Shown here: piece by piece, positions 27,770 to 35,653 of the stretch | Numbering within the stretch: position 1 is the stretch's first letter | Layout of the letters: the number at the start of each line of letters is the position of its first letter | Assembly (NCBI GenBank): GCA_031425035.1 | Contig: JANPIN010000132.1 | Span: forward strand, 5,782 to 69,781 | DNA length: 64,000 bases | Direction of reading: 5' to 3' | DNA from: M3007 sp031425035 | GTDB taxonomy: Bacteria; Bacteroidota; Bacteroidia; Chitinophagales; Saprospiraceae | The notes under the pieces: model-generated | Databases searched by the model: none | What the model was told of the DNA's origin: nothing | What the model saw: only the letters and a program-made list of their open reading frames with translations | Translations under genes and position numbers: made by a program

Positions 27770-29503
27770 ATGAACAATTCAACCAAAAGAATGGCTAGCT
27801 GGCTTGGAATGGCTGCCCTGCTGCTTGGCATAGGCGCCCCGGCGATATATGCCTCCAGTCACCGCGAAGCGCCCCTCATTGCCAATGACCCGCTGGCCGA
27901 CAACACCGATGTGTACGCTTTCCGCAGCCCGGACAATCCCAACACCATTACCCTGATCGCGAACTACATCCCCTTCGAACTGCCACAAGGCGGTCCGAAC
28001 TACTACAATTTCGGAGAGAATATCCGTTATGAGATCCACGTCGATAACAACGCGGCGGTAGCGGGTGATGAGATCACTTACCGTTTCACGTTTACCCAGG
28101 TCAATGAAGATCCCACCACGTTTTTCAACATCCGGCTGGGTAAACAGAACCTGAAAACGACCTATAAGCTGGAACGCAGCACGAACGGCGGTCAGAGTTT
28201 CACGACCATCGTCAGCAACGGCATCGTGCCGCCGAATGATATTGGTCCGCGCTCCATCGAATCGATGGTTGGTCTGAACACCAGCTACGAAGCGCTGATC
28301 ACCGGCGCCATCATGACGGCCAGCAGCGGCGAAAAAGTGTTCTGCGGCCCGGCTGACGATCCGTTTTTCGTGGACCTCGGTGGCATTTTCGACCTGGGCG
28401 ATGCACCCCGGCAGAACAGCCAGTCCCGCGATGGTCTGGGTTTCTACAATGTGCACACCATCGCCATTCAGGTGCCGATCTCTACGCTGCTGAAAGCCGG
28501 TGCGCCTTCTACGCCGGCGAACATTCTTGATGCGAACTACGTCATTGGCGTGTGGGCTTCGGCCAGCCGCCCGGCGACCCGCACCATACAGCCTAATGGT
28601 CAAGACCCGAATGATCAGGGTGACTGGATCCAGGTAAGCCGTTTAGGTATGCCGCTGACGAATGAAGCTGTGATCCCGATTGGCGATAAAGACCGCTGGA
28701 ATCGCATGACGCCTTATCAGGACCTGGCCGAGACCACGATGGACGAGTACTTCTACAACCCGGAACTGGCTTTGTACATGGATGATTCGCAGTTTGGCAG
28801 CGCAGTCCCTGCGTTTGCACCCCTGCGGATCCAGACGAATGCGCTGGGCGCTTTCGACTTCCGGAACGGTAAAAACGGTTTGTTCGCCCTGAAAGGTACC
28901 GCCGCAGTTGCCGGTACTGCCCTGGATGACGCCATTTTCGGTACCCTGCTGTTGCCAGGCGCCGGTAAACCACGCTCGGTCGACCTTTGGCCTATATTTC
29001 ATACGGGTGTTCCGAATCTGCCGCCTTATCAACTGGCGACTGGTAAAAACGGTAACCCACTGGCGGCCGGTAAACCATTCATCAACAACTTCCTGCCCAA
29101 CGGCGGCGATATGTTGCGCCTCAACATGGCAACCCCGGTGACCGCCCGTAATGACGCGAATTTCAGTTCGCTGGGTATTGTGCAGGCCGCTGTTCTGGGT
29201 CTGACCAATCCGGCATATACCGCTACTACCGACATTCAGGCCATCCCAAATATGGACGGATTCCCGAACGGCCGTCGCCTCGAAGACGACGTGACGCTCA
29301 TCGAACTACAGGCTGTGGCCGGTGTAGCCCTGGCCGCTATCGGTCTGTGGTACGACGACTATGTGCCCGGCCAAAGCCCGGTTACGCCGAAACTGGTCAA
29401 CGTCCTTTCTTACCGCACCGGTGTGAACAACAACGACAAACACTTCAAGACATCTTTCCCCTATGTGGCTTCGCCATGGCGCGGAACCCAAGTGGGGCAG
29501 TAA
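27770..29503 (+). CDS. DUF4331 family exported protein, first paralogue, no sorting domain
   Basis: 577 residues. Signal peptide residues 1-28 (APAIYAS) followed by the family hallmark SSHREAPLIANDPLADNTDVYAFRS. Later blocks (FTFTQVNEDPTTFFNIRLGKQ, LPNGGDMLRLN, MDGFPNGRRLEDD) match the downstream paralogue almost throughout. It ends soon after the domain (ASPWRGTQVGQ) without the T9SS tail seen in the second copy, so it may stay in the periplasm or be secreted another way. The family is of unknown function; its acidic, Asn/Asp-rich blocks could bind metal, which is a guess. Only 39 bases separate it from the second copy, so co-expression is likely. Confidence 0.9.
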   Translation: MNNSTKRMASWLGMAALLLGIGAPAIYASSHREAPLIANDPLADNTDVYAFRSPDNPNTITLIANYIPFELPQGGPNYYNFGENIRYEIHVDNNAAVAGDEITYRFTFTQVNEDPTTFFNIRLGKQNLKTTYKLERSTNGGQSFTTIVSNGIVPPNDIGPRSIESMVGLNTSYEALITGAIMTASSGEKVFCGPADDPFFVDLGGIFDLGDAPRQNSQSRDGLGFYNVHTIAIQVPISTLLKAGAPSTPANILDANYVIGVWASASRPATRTIQPNGQDPNDQGDWIQVSRLGMPLTNEAVIPIGDKDRWNRMTPYQDLAETTMDEYFYNPELALYMDDSQFGSAVPAFAPLRIQTNALGAFDFRNGKNGLFALKGTAAVAGTALDDAIFGTLLLPGAGKPRSVDLWPIFHTGVPNLPPYQLATGKNGNPLAAGKPFINNFLPNGGDMLRLNMATPVTARNDANFSSLGIVQAAVLGLTNPAYTATTDIQAIPNMDGFPNGRRLEDDVTLIELQAVAGVALAAIGLWYDDYVPGQSPVTPKLVNVLSYRTGVNNNDKHFKTSFPYVASPWRGTQVGQ

Positions 29504-29542
29504 TGCCGGTCTTACAACCATCATTCATAAAAAATAATTGAC

Positions 29543-31591
29543 ATGACGCATAAATTAAATACATACTTGCTTGCGGGCATGGTCTGGGCAATGGCAGCGA
29601 CTGCCGGCCTGGCGTCCAGCCACCGCGAAGCACCCCTTATTTCCAATGATCCGCAGGCGGATAATGTGGACGTTTACGCATTTCGCAGCCCGGACAGTCC
29701 GAATATGATCACCCTGATGGCCACTTATGTGCCTATGCAGTTGCCACAGGGCGGACCGAACTATTATTCCTTCGGGGAGAATATCCGGTATGAAATCCAC
29801 GTGGACAATGATGCCGCCATCGTGGGCGACGAAGTGACCTATCGCTTCACTTTTACCCAGGTCAATGAAGACCCCACCACGTTTTTTAACATTCGTTTGG
29901 GTAAACAAAACCTGAAAACCACCTATACGCTGCAGCGCAGCATCGATGGTGGCGTATCCTTCCAAACCATCGTCAGTAATGGCGTGGTTCCGCCCCCGAA
30001 TATCGGTCCGCGCTCCATTGAATCGGGCGCCGGTCTGGGTGCACCGGACTATGCTTCGCTGATGACGGCTGCGATCACCACCGCTTCGAGCGGGGAGAAA
30101 GTGTTCTGCGGAACTTCCGATGATCCCTTCTTTGTCGATCTGGGCGGCATTTTCGATCTGGGTGATGCGCCGCGTCAAAGCGGTTCCTCCGTCGATGGAC
30201 TGGCTTGCTACAACGTGAGCACCATCGCTATACAGGTGCCTATTCAAACGCTGCTGAAAGCCGGTGTTTCGCCGGCGCCATTATCCATTTTGCAAAGCGA
30301 TTTCGTGATCGGCGTATGGGCTTCGTCCAGCCGCCAGCAGATCCGCACGCTGTCCGCTACTGATGGCCCGACTTATTCCGGTCCGTGGGTGCAGGTCAGC
30401 CGTCTGGGTATGCCTTTGACTAACGAAGCGGTTATTCCAATTGGAAAAAAGGATTTCTGGAACTCGCTGACGCCTTACCAGGAAATTTCGGAAACCACTT
30501 TGGACGAATATTTCTACAACCCGGAACTGGCGTTGTACATGGATGATTCGCAGTTTGGTACTGCGGTACCGGCTTTCGCTCCTTTGCGGATTCAAACCGG
30601 TTCCCTGGGTGCATACGATTTCCGGAACGGTAAAAACGGTTTGTTTGGCTTGAAAGGCAATGCCGCACTTGCCGGTACCGCCCTGGACGATGCCATTTTC
30701 GGCACCCTGTTGCTGCCGGCCGCCGGCAAACCGCGTTCGGTGGACCTTTGGCCTATTTTCCATACGGGTGTACCGAATTTGCCGCCTTATCAACTGGCAA
30801 CCGGCAAAAACGGGAACCCGCTGGCCGTTGGCAAACCCTTCATCAATAACTTCCTGCCGAACGGTGGCGATATGCTGCGTCTGAACATGGCTGTGCCGGT
30901 CACGCCACGTAATGATCCTAAATTCAGCACTTTAGGCCTGATACAGGCTGCTGTGCTGGGTCTGACCGATCCGGCCTACGCTGCGAATGCCGATCTTCAA
31001 TTCATCCCGAATATGGATGGTTTCCCGAATGGCCGCCGTTTGGAAGATGACGTAACGCGCATCGAACTACAAGCCGTAAGCGGCATTGTGCTGGCTGCTA
31101 TTGGCCTTTGGTATGACGATTACATTCCAGGCACCACGGCTAGCCCGGTTACGCCTAAGTTGTTGAATGTCTATACCTATACGACGGGTGTGGAAAGCAA
31201 TGACGTCGCTTTTCAAACGACCTTCCCGTATGTGGCCGAACCGCATCGCGGAACGGAGGAATGCGGTGGTCCGTTGTTCGTGGGCACTAACGATGTATTC
31301 GGCGGTACGATCGGCCTGAATCAAAAGCCCGTACTGATGAAGAACTTCCCGAATCCGTATACAACCCAGACTACGTTCCAGTTCAAGGTCAATACGGCCA
31401 TGAACATCACGGTGCGCGTGTATGATGTACGCGGTGCTTATGTGGCTACGCCATACACGGGTTTTGTTTCGGAAGGCGAATTCCAGCAGGTCTGGAATTC
31501 GGGGAACACCCCTCCTGGTATTTACATTGCTAATCTGTACGATGCTGCCGGGCACCTGTTACAATCCGGCAAACTCGTGAAAACGCAGTAA
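29543..31591 (+). CDS. DUF4331 family protein, second paralogue, with T9SS sorting domain
   Basis: 682 residues, highly similar over its first about 570 residues to the preceding gene (HREAPLISNDPQADNVDVYA, PNGRRLEDDVTRIELQAV). A signal peptide lies at residues 1-24. After the DUF4331 domain it adds about 100 residues: a linker with Cys and Gly, then a type A sorting domain (KNFPNPYTTQTTFQFKVN, YDVRGAYVA, GIYIANLYDAAG). It is predicted to be exported and attached to or released from the cell surface. The pair therefore looks like a duplication with different final locations. Confidence 0.9.
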   Translation: MTHKLNTYLLAGMVWAMAATAGLASSHREAPLISNDPQADNVDVYAFRSPDSPNMITLMATYVPMQLPQGGPNYYSFGENIRYEIHVDNDAAIVGDEVTYRFTFTQVNEDPTTFFNIRLGKQNLKTTYTLQRSIDGGVSFQTIVSNGVVPPPNIGPRSIESGAGLGAPDYASLMTAAITTASSGEKVFCGTSDDPFFVDLGGIFDLGDAPRQSGSSVDGLACYNVSTIAIQVPIQTLLKAGVSPAPLSILQSDFVIGVWASSSRQQIRTLSATDGPTYSGPWVQVSRLGMPLTNEAVIPIGKKDFWNSLTPYQEISETTLDEYFYNPELALYMDDSQFGTAVPAFAPLRIQTGSLGAYDFRNGKNGLFGLKGNAALAGTALDDAIFGTLLLPAAGKPRSVDLWPIFHTGVPNLPPYQLATGKNGNPLAVGKPFINNFLPNGGDMLRLNMAVPVTPRNDPKFSTLGLIQAAVLGLTDPAYAANADLQFIPNMDGFPNGRRLEDDVTRIELQAVSGIVLAAIGLWYDDYIPGTTASPVTPKLLNVYTYTTGVESNDVAFQTTFPYVAEPHRGTEECGGPLFVGTNDVFGGTIGLNQKPVLMKNFPNPYTTQTTFQFKVNTAMNITVRVYDVRGAYVATPYTGFVSEGEFQQVWNSGNTPPGIYIANLYDAAGHLLQSGKLVKTQ

Positions 31592-31638
31592 TAAGCGCTG
31601 AACAGGTTTTTATAGGGATCTATTGATCCAATTCATGT

Positions 31639-31684
31639 GGCCGCCACCTGATTGCTTTCCGGCAGTTGGGTGGCGGTTTTTTTT
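31639..31684 (+). terminator. Rho-independent terminator after the DUF4331 pair
   Basis: Stem CCGCCACC / GGTGGCGG with eight T following. Confidence 0.9.
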
Positions 31685-31692
31685 GTGGCGTA

Positions 31693-31713
31693 CGCCGGAC
31701 TTTTAGTCCGGCG
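31693..31713. repeat. Perfect hairpin CGCCGGAC-TTTTA-GTCCGGCG
   Basis: Eight-bp stem with TTTTA loop, preceded by TA and G. A sister copy with compensating changes (CGACGGAC/GTCCGTCG) occurs at 46887-46907. Confidence 0.85.
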
Positions 31714-31732
31714 GTTCTAGGGTGGGGAGCGT

Positions 31733-31770
31733 AAAAATAGCGGCTGCCCCGTTTTCCGGAACAGCCGCTA
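31733..31770 (-). terminator. Terminator of the bifunctional nuclease gene
   Basis: Stem TAGCGGCTG / CAGCCGCTA followed by TTTTTACG on the minus strand. Confidence 0.85.
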
Positions 31771-31819
31771 CGAGGCTATAAAGCAAAAACCGAACACGTA
31801 TTCAGTCTTTAAACAGGTC

Positions 31820-32413
31820 TTAATCCTTCGCTTCCCGGCGTTTCATTTCATCGCGGATCTTAGCGGCCATCTCATAGTCTTCCGCTTCCAACACTTCCTG
31901 CAGCTTGCGTTGAAGCGCGTCCATGGAATGCGTTTCGATGGCGTCGCTGTCCATATTGGCTGGAATAGAGGAGCCAATACGGCCTACTCCGCCATCTTCC
32001 TGGTCTTCGAGCAGCACGCCGGCCGCTTCCAGAATAAAGTCGTAAGTGAAGATGGGGCACTCGAAGCGTACGGCCATAGCGATGGCATCGGAGGTGCGGG
32101 AGTCAATTTCAAATACCTCGCCGGCGCGTACACAAACCAGCCGGGCGTAGAAAATACCGTCGAGCAGGTTGTTGATCACCACTTCTTTCAATTTGATATC
32201 GAAAGTGTCGAGGGCGCTTTTGAAAAGGTCATGCGTCAGGGGGCGGTTGGGCACCATCCGCTCCATGGCTACCGCAATGGCCTGGGCCTCAAAACTGCCA
32301 ATCACGATCGGCAGTCGGCGCTGGCCCCGGCGTTCGCCCAGCACCACCGCATAATTATGCGACTGGGTCATGCTGTGCGAGAGGGCTACTATGTCCAGTT
32401 CAATACGTTTCAT
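31820..32413 (-). CDS. Bifunctional nuclease (DUF151) family protein with UvrB/C motif
   Basis: 197 residues. Residues 1-135 form the BFN/DUF151 domain (VVLGERRGQRRLPIVIGSFEAQAIA, DLFKSALDTFDIKLKEVVIN, SRTSDAIAMAVRFECPIF). Residues about 160-195 resemble a UvrB/UvrC interaction helix (LQRKLQEVLEAEDYEMAAKIRDE). Members have been described as nucleases, though the biochemical role in Bacteroidota is not settled. It lies downstream of etfB-etfA, an arrangement I recall from other Bacteroidota. Its own promoter box is at 32444-32451. Confidence 0.9.
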   Translation of the reverse strand: MKRIELDIVALSHSMTQSHNYAVVLGERRGQRRLPIVIGSFEAQAIAVAMERMVPNRPLTHDLFKSALDTFDIKLKEVVINNLLDGIFYARLVCVRAGEVFEIDSRTSDAIAMAVRFECPIFTYDFILEAAGVLLEDQEDGGVGRIGSSIPANMDSDAIETHSMDALQRKLQEVLEAEDYEMAAKIRDEMKRREAKD

Positions 32414-32443
32414 GGCAAAAATTTATATTTTTCGTTTCGGTCG

Positions 32444-32451
32444 CAAAAATA
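32444..32451 (-). promoter_or_regulatory. Predicted -7 box TATTTTTG
   Basis: Exact TAnnTTTG on the minus strand, 30 bases before the bifunctional nuclease ATG. Confidence 0.55.
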
Positions 32452-32572
32452 ACGTGGAATTTTGGCTTTTAACCGGATTGTCCACCCCGTTTTTGGGCAA
32501 ATAATCAAAAGCAAAAACTCGTTTTCAGGCGACTTTGAATACCTTTCTATAAAGGCTGTAAGTTGACTGGCC

Positions 32573-33538
32573 TCAGTTCGCCGCCTTGAACTTTTTGATC
32601 GCCTCGTTCAGGCGGGGCACGATTTCAAATAAATCGCCCACCACCCCATAGTCAGCAGCCTTAAAAAATGGTGCCTCGGGGTCTTTATTGATCACAACGA
32701 TCTTTTTCGAGTTGTTTACGCCCGCCAGGTGCTGGATCGCACCGCTGATACCGATGGCAATATACAGGTTGGGCCGGATGGCAATACCGGTCTGGCCGAC
32801 GTGTTCATGGTGCGGGCGCCAGTGGCTGTCCGCTACGGGGCGCGAGCAGGCGGTCGTTGCGCCCAAGGTCGTCGCCAGGTCTTCCACCATGCCCCAGTTT
32901 TCCGGGCCTTTCAAGCCGCGGCCGGCTGAAACCACGATTTCCGCTTCTGGAAGAGGCACAATGCCTTCTATGGTTTTCACTTCTTTCACCCGGATACGGC
33001 CATGGCTGGCGGAACTGGAAATCGTTTCCACGCTGACCGGTTCACCGCTCGTTTCCGGACGGACGGCATTGCCCATCAGGGAAATAACTTTGACCGGGCT
33101 GTTCAATTCATATTCAGCGATGGCTTTACCGGAGAACACCGATTTTTTTACCCGTAGTGCAGCACCTTGCAGCGTTGGCAGGCTGTTCACACCGGAGGCC
33201 AGAGCCGCTTGCAGGCGAACCGCCAGGCGTCCGGCAATCGCTTTGCCGGTGGAAGTATGGCTCAAAATGACCACGGTCGCCTTGTTTTGCGCAGCTATAT
33301 CGGCCAGCGCGGCGGCGTAACCATGACTGTCCACATTATCGAAGCGCGGGTCCGCAATATGCAGTACACGCGTAGCGCCGTAGCGACCCAGTTCTTCCGC
33401 GCCGGTAACGTTGGCGCCGAGGGTAATAGCCACGCAGGAAGTACCCAGCAGATCAGCCACTTTTTTGCCGTAAGTAACGGCCTCGAAGGCGGCTTTTTTA
33501 AAATGTCCACGCGGAGATTCCGCAAATACCAAGACCAT
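32573..33538 (-). CDS. etfA: Electron transfer flavoprotein alpha subunit
   Basis: 321 residues. The C-terminal FAD domain is clear: GRGLKGPENWGMVEDLA, CSRPVADSHWRPHHEHVGQTG, YIAIGISGAIQHLAG and INKDPEAPFFKAADYGVVGD. With EtfB it forms a soluble heterodimer carrying electrons from acyl-CoA dehydrogenases to the respiratory chain. Length is normal. The gene follows etfB with an 85-base spacer made almost wholly of a heptamer hairpin (33551-33621), which is long for a pair needed in equal amounts. The last heptamer ends 12 bases from this start codon. Confidence 0.95.
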   Translation of the reverse strand: MVLVFAESPRGHFKKAAFEAVTYGKKVADLLGTSCVAITLGANVTGAEELGRYGATRVLHIADPRFDNVDSHGYAAALADIAAQNKATVVILSHTSTGKAIAGRLAVRLQAALASGVNSLPTLQGAALRVKKSVFSGKAIAEYELNSPVKVISLMGNAVRPETSGEPVSVETISSSASHGRIRVKEVKTIEGIVPLPEAEIVVSAGRGLKGPENWGMVEDLATTLGATTACSRPVADSHWRPHHEHVGQTGIAIRPNLYIAIGISGAIQHLAGVNNSKKIVVINKDPEAPFFKAADYGVVGDLFEIVPRLNEAIKKFKAAN

Positions 33539-33550
33539 ATTTTTAGGTTT

Positions 33551-33621
33551 AACTATGAACTATGAACTATGAACTATGAACTATGAAGGAACTCATGGAC
33601 TTTAGTTCATAGTTCATAGTT
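33551..33621. repeat. Heptamer hairpin (AACTATG)5 with inverted arm between etfB and etfA
   Basis: Five perfect AACTATG units (33551-33585) face the complementary arm AGTTCATAGTTCATAGTT (33604-33621) across an 18-base loop. The right arm ends 2 bases from the etfB stop codon. Confidence 0.95.
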
Positions 33622-33623
33622 AT

Positions 33624-34364
33624 TTAGATAACTTTCGCTTCTTCGTGCAGCAGGCGCACCAGTTCGTCCATTTGGTCGGGCGCGATCATTTTTACGCCGG
33701 CTTTGGCGGGGGGCAGGGTGAACTGCACCGTGTTGACCAGTTCCTCATAAGCGACGGCCGGAATGACCTGCAGCGGTTTGCTGCGGGCGGTCATAATGCC
33801 TTTCATGTTGGGAATACGCTGCTCGGCCATGCCTTTGGCGGCACTGAGCACGAAGGGCAGATCCACTTCAAGCACTTCCACGCCGCCTTCAATATCGCGT
33901 TCCAGCGTAGCCAACTGGCCGTTTAACTCCAGTTTGCTGGCGTAGCTGATATAGGGCAGGTCCAGGTATTCGGCCACCATAGCGCCGACTTCCGAGCCGT
34001 TATAATCGATGGTTTCTTTTCCGAGAAAAATAATGTCGAATTGCTGACTGCGGGCGTATTCGGCGATCTGTTTAGCGACAAAACCGGCGCTTTTCGGGTC
34101 GGCATCGATGCGTACGGCCTCATCGGCGCCAATGGCCAGGGCTTTGCGGATAACGGTTTCGTTGGTTGCGGGACCGACATTAATGGCTACCACAGTACCG
34201 CCAAGCGCTTCGCGAAGTTCGCAGGCACGCACCAGCGCATACCATTCATCATACGGATTCATGATGAACTGAACACCGGCGGCATTGAGTTCGGTACCGT
34301 CGGCGTTGAACGTGATTTTCGCCGTGGTGTCGGGAGTTTGGCTAATACAAACTAGAAATTTCAT
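33624..34364 (-). CDS. etfB: Electron transfer flavoprotein beta subunit
   Basis: 246 residues, normal length. It starts KFLVCISQTPDTTAKITF and contains the AMP-binding block GKETIDYNGSEVGAMVAEYLDLPYIS and the family segment AAKGMAEQRIPNMKGIMTARSKPL. It partners EtfA as electron carrier for fatty acid and amino acid oxidation. It is the first gene of the etfBA unit, with the promoter box at 34432-34439 about 68 bases upstream, arranged back to back with the promoter of the TPR gene. Confidence 0.95.
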   Translation of the reverse strand: MKFLVCISQTPDTTAKITFNADGTELNAAGVQFIMNPYDEWYALVRACELREALGGTVVAINVGPATNETVIRKALAIGADEAVRIDADPKSAGFVAKQIAEYARSQQFDIIFLGKETIDYNGSEVGAMVAEYLDLPYISYASKLELNGQLATLERDIEGGVEVLEVDLPFVLSAAKGMAEQRIPNMKGIMTARSKPLQVIPAVAYEELVNTVQFTLPPAKAGVKMIAPDQMDELVRLLHEEAKVI

Positions 34365-34417
34365 GGATGTACGAGGGTTATATGGTTTATTTCAATGCCG
34401 GTCGGGGTCAAAGTCGC

Positions 34418-34425
34418 TACTTTTG
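34418..34425 (+). promoter_or_regulatory. Predicted -7 box TACTTTTG for the TPR-DUF4292-envC operon
   Basis: Exact TAnnTTTG, about 105 bases before the TPR gene start; it lies 7 bases from an opposing box. Confidence 0.55.
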
Positions 34426-34431
34426 GGCGCG

Positions 34432-34439
34432 CAAAGGTA
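34432..34439 (-). promoter_or_regulatory. Predicted -7 box TACCTTTG for etfBA
   Basis: Exact TAnnTTTG on the minus strand. The two boxes point away from each other's genes and overlap in their transcribed leaders, so the promoters face each other. Confidence 0.55.
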
Positions 34440-34530
34440 GAAACCCGCCGACGCAAAGGAAAACTTCGTGTAAAGTTTCGACAGGTAAATAACAACCGAA
34501 CGGCCTGGTCGTTCACAGAAATAAATATGC

Positions 34531-34854
34531 ATGACCCAACGACTGACTTACCTGCTGCAATTGCTGGCCGATAACCCCCGGGACACCTTCGTGCTTTTTG
34601 CCACGGCGAAAGAATATGAAAAGCAGGGCGATCCGGATCTGGCTTTGTCCTACTATGAACAACTGCAGCGTACGGATGCCAATTATGTGGGTTTATACTA
34701 TCATTTAGGCAAATTGCACGAGCAGGCCGGCCGTTTCGACATGGCGGTCGCTACCTACCGCGCAGGGATGGCAGTGGCCCGGCAGGCCGGCGATGCCCAC
34801 GCTTTGGGCGAACTGGCAGCAGCTAAACTGAACCTCATCGACGATGACGAATAA
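34531..34854 (+). CDS. Small tetratricopeptide-repeat protein
   Basis: 107 residues with about two and a half TPR units (DTFVLFATAKEYEKQGDPDLALSYYEQL, VGLYYHLGKLHEQAGRFDMAVATYRAGM). No signal peptide, so cytoplasmic. It is the first gene of the operon TPR, DUF4292, EnvC, and its stop codon overlaps the next start by 11 bases, which suggests translational coupling. A role as scaffold in envelope biogenesis is inferred from the neighbours only. Confidence 0.8.
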   Translation: MTQRLTYLLQLLADNPRDTFVLFATAKEYEKQGDPDLALSYYEQLQRTDANYVGLYYHLGKLHEQAGRFDMAVATYRAGMAVARQAGDAHALGELAAAKLNLIDDDE

Positions 34855-35653
34855 TATTTTTCCGCAGCGCTTTTCCCTTTGGCTGGCCAGCGTGGCCGGC
34901 AGTTTTTTATTGCTTTCCGCGCAGCAAACCGGTTGTAAAGGACCCTCCGTAGCCACCGCCAAACCGGCCACCGAAACGCGATCGGTCAGCTTTTTAACCA
35001 AGAAACTCCAGGAAAAAGACGTTTCCGGGGTGCAACGGCTGAATGCCAAAGCCCGCATTTTCGTGGAAGGCGATGGACAGTCCATCGAGGCGAACGCGAA
35101 CCTGATGTGGGTGCGCGACAGCGTATTGTGGATCAACGTGCGCAAATTCGGTCTCGAAGCAGTGCGCGCTTTAGTCACACCCGACTCGGTATACGTGCTC
35201 AACCGGTTGAATAAAACCTATACCGTACGGGGCCTGGAAAGCCTGCAACGCGAGTATAATCTGCCTGCCGGATTCGACCTGTTACAATCGGTGCTGCTCG
35301 CCAAAGCCTGGATTGTTCCGAATGTGCCGCTCAAAAGCGACGTTCAGCAAAGTCTGCATCGTCTCAGCGGTTCCGACGGGATATATGGGCTGGATTACCG
35401 GTTGGAAGAAAGCACCTTTTTGCTGCGTCATGAGTCGTTTTTACAAATTAAAGATGCCCGCAGCATAAATCTTGACTTCGATGCATACAAAAAACTACCC
35501 GGCATAGGGCAGTTTCCCTACCTTCGCAATGTAACGGCCTTCAGTCCCGAGGGCGGTAACGTGCAAGTCAACCTCGAACTTTCCGACGTCGAGATCAATG
35601 TTCCAAAACCTATTCGCTTTGAAATTCCGAGTTCCTACCAACGCGTTCCCTAA
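34844..35653 (+). CDS. DUF4292 lipoprotein
   Basis: 269 residues. N-terminal signal with lipobox-like Q-T-G-C31. The body resembles the LolA/LolB-like beta fold of DUF4292 (VQRLNAKARIFVEGDGQSIEANANLMWVRDSVLWINVRKFG, EAVRALVTPDSVYVLNRLNKTY). Such folds bind acyl chains, so a role in lipoprotein or lipid handling at the envelope is possible. It overlaps both neighbours (11 bases upstream, 56 downstream), which supports a tight operon. Confidence 0.85.
   Translation: MTNNIFPQRFSLWLASVAGSFLLLSAQQTGCKGPSVATAKPATETRSVSFLTKKLQEKDVSGVQRLNAKARIFVEGDGQSIEANANLMWVRDSVLWINVRKFGLEAVRALVTPDSVYVLNRLNKTYTVRGLESLQREYNLPAGFDLLQSVLLAKAWIVPNVPLKSDVQQSLHRLSGSDGIYGLDYRLEESTFLLRHESFLQIKDARSINLDFDAYKKLPGIGQFPYLRNVTAFSPEGGNVQVNLELSDVEINVPKPIRFEIPSSYQRVP

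Noticed and set aside
33551..33621. CRISPR array
   Set aside because: The units are contiguous 7-mers without spacers, and no cas gene is present.
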